From contig JALRIY010000055.1 in assembly GCA_023255285.1 (NCBI GenBank), forward strand, positions 1 to 12,536: DNA of 12,536 nucleotides, written 5' to 3'. Both the position numbers and the translations under genes were made by a program. The notes below the pieces were generated by a model that saw only the letters and a program-made list of their open reading frames with translations, was not told the DNA's origin and searched no databases. Every line of letters starts with the position of its first letter. Position 1 is the stretch's first letter. Origin of the DNA: Algoriphagus sp. (lineage in GTDB: Bacteria > Bacteroidota > Bacteroidia > Cytophagales > Cyclobacteriaceae). Below are positions 1-5,445 of this stretch, piece after piece.

Positions 1-771
1 AATACTTTGGGCATCATCCCCCACTACGCAGATATTTTGATGGACAGCAGCCAGTTTTTTAGTGATGAGGTACTGAGAAATATTGGTGTCCTGAAACTCA
101 TCCACCATCACGTATTTAAAACGCTGCTGGTACTTATTGAGCACTTCTAGGTGATCTCGAAACAACACATTGGTATTGAATAGGAGGTCGTCAAAGTCCA
201 TCGCTCCTGCTTTAAATAGACGTTCCTGGTAGCGTTGGTAAATTTCACCCATTCGAGGGCGAAGGGCTGCTTCGTCGTCCGCCTTCACAAAGGGATCGTT
301 TTGGTAGGTTTGCCAAGAGATAAGTCTATTTTTTGCCCCAGAAATTCGGGATAGCACCACGCTGGGTTTGTAAACTTTGTCATCTAGGCGAAGTTCCTTT
401 ACCAAAGTTCGAATCAGGGATTTGGAGTCGTCGGTATCGTAAATAGTGAAGTTGGATGGGTACCCGAGTTTGTCGGCTTCTACCCGCAAGATTTTAGCAA
501 AAACGGAGTGAAAGGTCCCCATCCAGGTATTCCGAGCTTCCAACCCTGCCAATTTTTCAATCCGATGCTTCATCTCGCTCGCCGCCTTATTAGTGAAGGT
601 CAGGGATAGGATATTAAAGGCATCTACTCCTTTGGCATAGATAAGGTGGGCAATCCGGTAGGTAAGTACCCGCGTTTTGCCAGATCCTGCGCCGGCAATG
701 ATCATCACAGGGCCGTCGGTATGTTCTACAGCTTGTCGTTGTTCGGAATTGAGTTCCTTGAGGTAATCCAT
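1..771 (-). CDS. UvrD/PcrA-type superfamily 1 DNA helicase, N-terminal part (cut by window edge)
   Basis: This is an ATP-dependent 3'-5' DNA helicase of the UvrD/PcrA/Rep family, which acts in nucleotide excision repair and in clearing replication obstacles. Reading down the minus strand from the ATG at 771-769 gives 257 residues with no stop, and the frame runs off the left edge; full-length members are usually about 700-780 residues. Visible motifs, in order, are a Q-motif region (LNSEQRQAV, residues 7-15), Walker A AGAGSGKT (26-33), motif Ia LTFTNKAASEM (57-67), TFHS (86-89), Walker B VDEFQDTN (223-230) and the start of motif III, GDDAQSI (251-257). This covers domains 1A and 1B and the first part of the ATPase core. 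The helicase domain 2A motifs lie outside the window. Family assignment is secure; whether it is the housekeeping UvrD or a second PcrA-like paralogue cannot be told from this part. Confidence 0.95.
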   Translation of the reverse strand, partial: MDYLKELNSEQRQAVEHTDGPVMIIAGAGSGKTRVLTYRIAHLIYAKGVDAFNILSLTFTNKAASEMKHRIEKLAGLEARNTWMGTFHSVFAKILRVEADKLGYPSNFTIYDTDDSKSLIRTLVKELRLDDKVYKPSVVLSRISGAKNRLISWQTYQNDPFVKADDEAALRPRMGEIYQRYQERLFKAGAMDFDDLLFNTNVLFRDHLEVLNKYQQRFKYVMVDEFQDTNISQYLITKKLAAVHQNICVVGDDAQSI

Positions 772-777
772 TTGTGT

Positions 778-812
778 AGTATCAAGTAGCAAGTAGCAAG
801 ATAAAAGTAGCA
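778..812. repeat. Tandem 7-base repeats upstream of the helicase gene
   Basis: Five consecutive 7-base units fit one register. Three are exact AGTAGCA (785-791, 792-798, 806-812), one is AGTATCA (778-784) and one is the more diverged AGATAAA (799-805). The array ends six bases before the helicase start codon, so it lies in the likely 5' leader of that gene. I see nothing else recognisable in the 168-base gap between the helicase and the acyltransferase, and no clear terminator follows the acyltransferase. Confidence 0.6.
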
Positions 813-939
813 AAACTGCAAGCCATCACCCATCGATCATGCTTTAATCTGTAAGTAAACTAGTTTGTTCAATGGCTCCCAGTTCGAACTGGTTCTTTAA
901 TCTAGAGAAAGCCCATTCTGGCACTGAAACCCTACGGGC

Positions 940-1776
940 CTAGACTCTCCAGCGCTTGTGGCTCCAAAGATACAGGTCCGGCTGGAAATGGATGTTCGCT
1001 TCCAACCTGTCACAGAAGGCATCCGTGATGCTATGTGCTAAATGCCCATCGTAGGGACCATTGGCAAGCAGCTCGTAGGTAGCCTGGTAGCGTCCTCTTC
1101 CTAGTTTGGATATCTCACCAAAGTACACGGGAAGGTTCATGCTTTTGGCGATGTGCTCCGCCCCTTCAAAGAAGTAAGCGGGTCGATTTAGAAAGTTGCG
1201 CTGGTAGCGTGTAGTTCGTCGATTGGGACGCTGATCTGCCGCCAGCTGCACCACGCGATGATCCGAACTGAGGGTTTTGACAGTTTCGCGAAACTCGTTT
1301 TTCTCTGTCACTGTATTCCCAAATCGGGTACGTGCCTGGTACATAAGTTGATTAAAAAATGGATTGTTTATCTTTAAATAGACTCCCTCAGCGGGCACTT
1401 GGCTTAAAACAGCAGCTTGTTGAAGACCCAACTCCCAATTGAAAAAATGCCCGGCAAGGAGTAAGACACTGGACCCATTTTTCACCCCTTGATCCAGGAA
1501 ATCTTGATTGGTAATGGTGAATCTTCGGGCCAGTTCTTTCTTGGAAATACTGAGTGACTTGATGGTTTCTGCAATGGAATCGGTGAAGTTTCGGTAAAAC
1601 CGATTTCGAATTGCTTTCCGTTCTTTACTTGATTTTTCAGGAAAGGCATATAGCAGATTATTGTCAATTACTTTTTTACGGTAGCGGATGATATACCTAG
1701 CGAGGAAGTAAAGGACATCAGTAAACAGGTACAAAACCCCAAGAGGTAGTTGAGAAAATAACCGAAAGAAAAACAT
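940..1776 (-). CDS. Lysophospholipid / lipid A acyltransferase family protein (LpxL/HtrB-like)
   Basis: This is a membrane-associated acyltransferase of the LpxL/HtrB family. Such enzymes transfer a fatty acyl chain onto a lipid A precursor at the inner face of the cytoplasmic membrane. The 278-residue protein has a hydrophobic N-terminal stretch (about residues 2-30) for membrane attachment. The catalytic H-x4-E motif is HFFNWE (H110, E115), a second conserved block is AADQRP (179-184), and the ending LYLWSHKRWRV is typical of the family. Length is close to the usual 280-310 residues. The ATG at 1776-1774 starts directly before the hydrophobic segment and is the natural start. The gene reads away from the sigma-factor operon across a 126-base divergent gap. 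The exact acceptor is unknown: in Bacteroidota related proteins may acylate lipid A or other amino-acyl lipids. Confidence 0.88.
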   Translation of the reverse strand: MFFFRLFSQLPLGVLYLFTDVLYFLARYIIRYRKKVIDNNLLYAFPEKSSKERKAIRNRFYRNFTDSIAETIKSLSISKKELARRFTITNQDFLDQGVKNGSSVLLLAGHFFNWELGLQQAAVLSQVPAEGVYLKINNPFFNQLMYQARTRFGNTVTEKNEFRETVKTLSSDHRVVQLAADQRPNRRTTRYQRNFLNRPAYFFEGAEHIAKSMNLPVYFGEISKLGRGRYQATYELLANGPYDGHLAHSITDAFCDRLEANIHFQPDLYLWSHKRWRV

Positions 1777-1870
1777 GCGTTTGCGATAGTAGGAGATAAC
1801 CTGTTCCTAAATGAAGGAGGAATCTTTTACAAAATAAAGGAAAAGCAGCGAAAGAGGAGGTGATTTTAGG

Positions 1871-1897
1871 TATAATTTGAGGCATTGTGTATTTTTG
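1871..1897 (+). promoter_or_regulatory. Candidate promoter elements of the sigma-factor operon
   Basis: Two overlapping possibilities resemble the Bacteroidota -7 element TAnnTTTG. TATTTTTG at 1890-1897 matches it exactly, and would place transcription start almost on the ATG at 1903, giving a leaderless message. TATAATTTG at 1871-1879 has one extra spacer base and would give a short leader. Neither has a good TTTG -33 box at the right distance, so this is a weak call. Confidence 0.25.
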
Positions 1898-1902
1898 AAC
1901 TT

Positions 1903-2499
1903 ATGTCTGATGTACAGCGAAGGAAATATTCTCAGGAAGAGCGATCTACAATCTTTGATGGTGAGTTTATGCCTCATATTGATTCCATGTACAATTTTGC
2001 CTTCCGTCTGACTTTCGATGAAGATGATGCTAAGGATTTGGTACAAGACACCTACATGAAAGCCTTCCGTTTTATCAATTCCTTTGAGCAGGGGACCAAT
2101 GCAAAAGCCTGGTTGTTTCGGATCCTCAAAAATAGTTTCATCAACGACTATCGAAAAAAGAGTAAGAAACCCGCTACGGTGGATTACCAAGAAGTAGAGA
2201 CATTTTATAATTCCGACGATGCAGACTACCAGCGTACAAGTGACCTTCGTGCGGAATCGGTCAGGGACATGTTGGGGGATGAGATCTCCAATGCCTTGAA
2301 TGGCTTGGCGGTGGATTTTCGAACGGTAATTATCCTTGCTGATTTAGAAGGATTTACCTACGAAGAAATGGCGAAGATTTTGGATATTCCCATCGGTACG
2401 GTTCGGTCTAGGCTACATCGAGCGAGGAATTTATTGAAAGACACATTAAAAGGTTATGCTCAATCCATGGGTTATGCCACAGACGATGAGGAGGACTAA
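1903..2499 (+). CDS. ECF-type RNA polymerase sigma factor (SigR/RpoE-like)
   Basis: This 198-residue protein is an extracytoplasmic-function sigma-70 family factor that directs RNA polymerase to a stress or envelope regulon. Region 2 spans roughly residues 22-90, with the core-binding DEDDAKDLVQDTYMKAF block (39-55) and the -10 recognition/melting stretch NAKAWLFRILKNSFINDY (66-83). An acidic linker follows. Region 4 lies about 125-185, with the helix-turn-helix FTYEEMAKILDIPIGTVRSR (151-170) then LHRARNLL. I chose the ATG at 1903; a TTG at 1885 would add six residues (MCIFEL) that do not look like family sequence. The next gene starts 10 bases after the stop and resembles an RsrA-type anti-sigma factor, so this is probably an ECF factor held in check by a redox- or zinc-responsive partner. 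The regulon cannot be read from the sequence. Confidence 0.92.
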   Translation: MSDVQRRKYSQEERSTIFDGEFMPHIDSMYNFAFRLTFDEDDAKDLVQDTYMKAFRFINSFEQGTNAKAWLFRILKNSFINDYRKKSKKPATVDYQEVETFYNSDDADYQRTSDLRAESVRDMLGDEISNALNGLAVDFRTVIILADLEGFTYEEMAKILDIPIGTVRSRLHRARNLLKDTLKGYAQSMGYATDDEED

Positions 2500-2509
2500 A
2501 CAAGTAGTT

Positions 2510-2782
2510 ATGGAAAATAAAGAAGAATCATCCCCAGAGCGGAAATTGCAATGCAATGACGTGAGCAAGTGCTTCCAGCTCCTAGAACGCATCCTGGATG
2601 GAGAGCTTGTAGAAGGGGGCAATGAAATGCTTCAAGAAAAGCTAGATAAATGTCAGCCCTGCTTTGCGCATTTTCACTTGGAACAAGCAATCCGAGAGGT
2701 GCTCAAAACCAAATGCACCAAGCAACCTGTACCTGATAAACTAGCGGAGTCGATTCGCCAAATGATCCAAGACGCGCGATGA
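2510..2782 (+). CDS. Small RsrA-like putative anti-sigma factor (cysteine-rich)
   Basis: This 90-residue soluble protein follows the ECF sigma gene by 10 bases and overlaps gmk by four bases (ATGA). Its layout fits the mycothiol-system/RsrA-type zinc anti-sigma family: an early cysteine (C15), the LDGEL block (29-33), a CxxC pair (CQPC, C48 and C51), a helix with acidic and basic residues, a later cysteine (C69) and a short basic tail. In classical members an H-x3-C-x2-C motif binds zinc and the cysteines sense thiol oxidation. Here the position expected for the histidine is K44 (KLDKCQPC), although H54 and H56 lie just after the CxxC. Metal binding may therefore be altered or lost, which is common enough in this superfamily. 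The start at 2510 (MENKEESS) was chosen over an upstream ATG at 2456 because that extension only reads through the end of the sigma gene. Function is inferred from cysteine spacing and position. Confidence 0.75.
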   Translation: MENKEESSPERKLQCNDVSKCFQLLERILDGELVEGGNEMLQEKLDKCQPCFAHFHLEQAIREVLKTKCTKQPVPDKLAESIRQMIQDAR

Positions 2783-3357
2783 GTATCCCCTCAGGAAAGG
2801 CAATTATTTTTTCCGCTCCCTCTGGATCAGGAAAGACTTCTCTAGTCAAGCACTTGATGCAGCACGTTCCCCAATTGGGGTTTTCCATCTCTGCTTGCAC
2901 CCGTGATCGTCGCGGAAGGCACGAGGTACACGGCAGGGACTACTATTTTTTGAGTATCGAGGAGTTCAAACAAAAGATTGACCAAGATGCCTTTGTGGAA
3001 TGGGAAGAGGTGTATGCAGGCAATTTTTACGGCACGCTGAAAGAGGAGGTGCACCGAATTTGGAAGGAAGGAAAAGCAGTTATTTTTGATGTGGATGTCA
3101 AAGGAGGGCTGGCCCTAAAGCATTATTTTGGGGAGCAGGCATTGGCTATTTTTGTAAAGGTGCCTTCTTTAGAGGTTTTGGAATCGCGACTACATGACCG
3201 CGGAACAGAAACGGAGGAGACGCTTTCCCGAAGAGTTTATAAGGCCAAGTTTGAGATGACCTTTGAGCCCCAGTTTGACGTTACCGTACTCAACGATGAA
3301 TTTGCTCGCTCTTCAGCAGAAACCATTGCCTTGGTGACGGAATTTTTAAAGCATTAA
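2779..3357 (+). CDS. gmk: Guanylate kinase
   Basis: Guanylate kinase converts GMP and ATP to GDP and ADP in the cytoplasm, an essential step to GTP, dGTP and (p)ppGpp. The 192-residue length is normal. The P-loop is SAPSGSGKTS (12-21). The GMP-binding region holds FSISACTRDRRGRHEVHGRDY (35-55), followed by VEWEEVYAGNFYGT (73-86). VIFDVDVKGG (101-110) is the conserved strand and loop, and the lid/C-terminal helix region contains RVYKAKFEM. The segment usually written CTTRAPRPGE reads ACTRDRRGRHE here, keeping the key arginines. The start codon overlaps the stop of the anti-sigma gene as ATGA, suggesting translational coupling, and nadD follows after two bases. The four genes appear to form one transcript, so a housekeeping enzyme sits downstream of a stress sigma module. 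Confidence 0.95.
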   Translation: MSIPSGKAIIFSAPSGSGKTSLVKHLMQHVPQLGFSISACTRDRRGRHEVHGRDYYFLSIEEFKQKIDQDAFVEWEEVYAGNFYGTLKEEVHRIWKEGKAVIFDVDVKGGLALKHYFGEQALAIFVKVPSLEVLESRLHDRGTETEETLSRRVYKAKFEMTFEPQFDVTVLNDEFARSSAETIALVTEFLKH

Positions 3358-3359
3358 CT

Positions 3360-3926
3360 ATGAAAATAGGGCTGTATTTCGGTAGTTTCAATCCTATTCA
3401 TATGGGACATCTTATTATCGCCCAGAGCCTTTTTCAGCGAGGGAGATTGGACCAAGTTTGGTTTGTAGTCAGTCCTCAAAATCCTCTCAAAAAGCAAGAA
3501 TCGCTGGCACACGAGCAGGATCGACTTCGGATGGTTGAACTTGCTATCGATGATAATTACCAATTTCGAGCTTCGGACGTAGAGTTTCGAATGCCACGGC
3601 CGAGTTACACCATTGATACACTCACTTACTTGAGTGATAAGTACCCCCAGCATCAGTTTTCCATATTCTTGGGTTCTGATAATCTAAGCCATTTTCACAA
3701 GTGGAAAAATCACCACGCTATCTTGGAAAACTTCCCCATCTTGGTGTATCCGAGACCTGGGGAAGTTAAAACGTTGGATCATCCTGGAGTGAGCTATATG
3801 GAAGCTCCTTTATTGGATATTTCGGCCACTTTTATTCGGCAATCCATTCAGGAGGGCTTATCAGTTCGCTACCTCCTTCCAGAGCGAGTGGAGCAGTATA
3901 TTACAGACAAAAAATTGTACCAATAA
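3360..3926 (+). CDS. nadD: Nicotinate-nucleotide adenylyltransferase
   Basis: NadD joins nicotinate mononucleotide and ATP to deamido-NAD and pyrophosphate, the shared late step of NAD biosynthesis. The 188-residue protein has the nucleotidyltransferase motif GSFNPIHMGH (8-17, with H14 and H17 of HxGH). Other conserved family segments are RPSYTIDTL (80-88), the substrate loop LGSDNLSHFHKW (104-115) and the second nucleotide-binding signature ISATFIR (154-160). The C-terminus VRYLLPERVEQYI is typical of the family. The start lies two bases after the gmk stop, and a gmk-nadD pair is frequent in Bacteroidota. This is the last gene of the operon; a strong hairpin follows its stop codon directly. 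Confidence 0.95.
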   Translation: MKIGLYFGSFNPIHMGHLIIAQSLFQRGRLDQVWFVVSPQNPLKKQESLAHEQDRLRMVELAIDDNYQFRASDVEFRMPRPSYTIDTLTYLSDKYPQHQFSIFLGSDNLSHFHKWKNHHAILENFPILVYPRPGEVKTLDHPGVSYMEAPLLDISATFIRQSIQEGLSVRYLLPERVEQYITDKKLYQ

Positions 3927-3961
3927 AAAATCCCGACCCTCTATAGAAAGGTCGGGATTTT
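3927..3961. terminator. Bidirectional intrinsic terminator between convergent genes
   Basis: Twelve-base arms AAAATCCCGACC (3927-3938) and GGTCGGGATTTT (3950-3961) pair perfectly around an 11-base loop. Read on the plus strand the stem ends in four T; read on the minus strand it is followed by six T (complement of the A run at 3925-3930). It starts immediately after the nadD stop and touches the stop codon of the minus-strand PAP2 gene, so it can end transcription from both sides. Confidence 0.88.
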
Positions 3962-3962
3962 A

Positions 3963-5309
3963 TTAGTTTGAAGCAACTCGCTCAGGTCGCGTGGAAATGG
4001 TTTTCCAGACCCATTCCCCCACTTGCTTCCCTTGTTTTACACCCTCATCTATGGCAGGTAAATAATGTATACCCCCATAGAAGCGACTGATAGCTGCCTC
4101 TGAAGCAGCTTGAGAGAAGGAGTCAAATTCTCTGATGGGCAAGCCATAAGCTACTTCGGTGCTGTCTACAATATGGAGTTCATCTCCAAATAGCTGAGCC
4201 AGGGTATAAGATGCAGCGGTAGACGCGACACTATGTCCAGAGGTGTGTTCTGGAAAAGGTGGGGTTTGAAGTAAGGGCACCCAATTTTCATCAATGTGCT
4301 GGTTGATGTAAGTTTCTGGCCGTATGGTTCGACTTCTGTATTTCTCGTCCCAGCACGCTATAAATGCTTCATTCAGTGAAATTGCGGTTAGGGCAAAAGC
4401 TTCTATGGTGCCTTTCCAATCTTTATTGGCCGCTTTGGAAGCAATGGATGCAATTCCCATCCAATGGCCACCAGGTGTAATTTTCTTGGTAGCAAACATG
4501 ACATGCCCTTTTACGTTCATTTTGTAGGGGTTGCAATCCCAAAATTGTGCAATGGCAATTTGTTCCTCATTCGCTGCAAGCTGAGATTCATATACTTCCA
4601 ATGCACGCTTGTAAAAATCAGAATTAGGTTCACTGGAGAAGGCTGGAGGGGGACTAATTTTAAATTGGGCAGCTGAGTCCAAAACAAAGGTTCTAATTTT
4701 ATTCCAATGGGGTTCAATAGCCTCCATATAGGCAGGAGGTGTGGGCTGCCAGGTTCCTGGTTCATTTGTTACCGTGTATTTTGGGAAGGATCGGCTTTGG
4801 TGGTAATTGTCTTTTTTAGAGTAGTCCTTAATTTGCTCACCAATTTCCTGACCATAAGCAACAGAAGCATCGAAGACCTCATCAGGGATTCCTTTTTCTC
4901 GAAGTACTTCAAAAATAGAATCTCGGTGCGCATTCATTTTTTCTTCAGAAAAAATCAATGCCGTGCCGACATGATAGTAAGCGGCTAAAGAGGCAAGGGG
5001 AGGATAAATATTTGCTGGCACAGGGATGGAAATCGGTTCGGATCCATTCAATTGCCCCATCAAAGAAGCATAGTGGTTAGGGTCAGTGGCAGCAGCGACT
5101 TCATATCCCGCCAAGGAGGCATATGAATAGATTCGCGCTGCAACGGGAGGCGAAAAAATATCATGGATGATCACTTCCGTGATTTGGTTTTGGGCAAGGT
5201 GAAAATAACTCCCATCACTGATGGCTTGGGAGTAGTCTTTTTTCTCTTGGCAAGAAATCATAATTACCAAAAGTAGGATAGGAAGGAGTACTATTCTTTG
5301 GATTCGCAT
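3963..5309 (-). CDS. PAP2 / vanadium-dependent haloperoxidase-fold lipoprotein
   Basis: This 448-residue protein belongs to the superfamily shared by acid phosphatases and vanadate-dependent haloperoxidases. The N-terminus is a lipoprotein signal peptide ending MISC (C20), so the protein is probably tethered to the outer or inner membrane facing outward. The C-terminal half has all three active-site motifs: K-x6-RP (K323, R330, P331), PEHTSGH (S357, G358, H359) and SR-x5-H (R409, H415). The spacings K to R of seven and R to H of six match those of the Curvularia chloroperoxidase (K353, R360, S402-G403-H404, R490, H496). The segment GTWQPTPPAY (185-194) is typical of the bacterial haloperoxidase-like branch. 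Motifs alone cannot separate halide oxidation from phosphoester hydrolysis. It is the third gene of a lipoprotein set but has its own likely promoter. The start ATG lies directly before a basic-hydrophobic signal sequence and has no Shine-Dalgarno. Confidence 0.87.
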   Translation of the reverse strand: MRIQRIVLLPILLLVIMISCQEKKDYSQAISDGSYFHLAQNQITEVIIHDIFSPPVAARIYSYASLAGYEVAAATDPNHYASLMGQLNGSEPISIPVPANIYPPLASLAAYYHVGTALIFSEEKMNAHRDSIFEVLREKGIPDEVFDASVAYGQEIGEQIKDYSKKDNYHQSRSFPKYTVTNEPGTWQPTPPAYMEAIEPHWNKIRTFVLDSAAQFKISPPPAFSSEPNSDFYKRALEVYESQLAANEEQIAIAQFWDCNPYKMNVKGHVMFATKKITPGGHWMGIASIASKAANKDWKGTIEAFALTAISLNEAFIACWDEKYRSRTIRPETYINQHIDENWVPLLQTPPFPEHTSGHSVASTAASYTLAQLFGDELHIVDSTEVAYGLPIREFDSFSQAASEAAISRFYGGIHYLPAIDEGVKQGKQVGEWVWKTISTRPERVASN

Positions 5310-5370
5310 AGTAAATGTAAACGGGGTTAAGATACTCTAGAATAGGTAAAATTTATTCGTCTGATGGGCA

Positions 5371-5401
5371 CAAAGGTACCCAAATGGTAGGTATTCACAA
5401 A
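5371..5401 (-). promoter_or_regulatory. Bacteroidota-type promoter of the PAP2/haloperoxidase-like gene
   Basis: On the minus strand a -33 box TTTG (5401-5398) is followed after 19 bases by TACCTTTG (5378-5371), an exact match to the Bacteroidota consensus TTTG / TAnnTTTG at an accepted spacing. Transcription would begin around 5364, leaving a leader of about 55 bases before the ATG at 5309. The site lies in the 136-base gap after the upstream FG-GAP gene, so the enzyme could be expressed independently of it. Confidence 0.55.
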
Positions 5402-5418
5402 TGAGAAACGCAAGGCAA

Positions 5419-5443
5419 GTTCCAAGCGTATCCGATTTGGAAC
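5419..5443 (-). other. Small hairpin just after the FG-GAP gene stop codon
   Basis: Arms GTTCCAA (5419-5425) and TTGGAAC (5437-5443) pair perfectly around an 11-base loop, starting two bases after the stop codon of the upstream gene. No T run follows on the minus strand, so it is at best a weak terminator or an mRNA 3'-end stabiliser. Confidence 0.35.
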
Positions 5444-5445
5444 AC

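Noticed and set aside
879..892. Perfect 14-base palindrome CCAGTTCGAACTGG between the acyltransferase and helicase genes.
   Set aside because: About one such palindrome is expected by chance in a window of this size, and there is no T run or known operator match.
1807..2190. 127-codon minus-strand frame facing the acyltransferase gene.
   Set aside because: It overlaps the sigma-factor gene almost entirely and its translation has no domain character; it is an antisense shadow.
4707..4988. 93-codon plus-strand frame with hydrophobic stretches, resembling a small membrane protein.
   Set aside because: It lies antisense inside the PAP2/haloperoxidase-like gene, whose motifs confirm the minus-strand frame.
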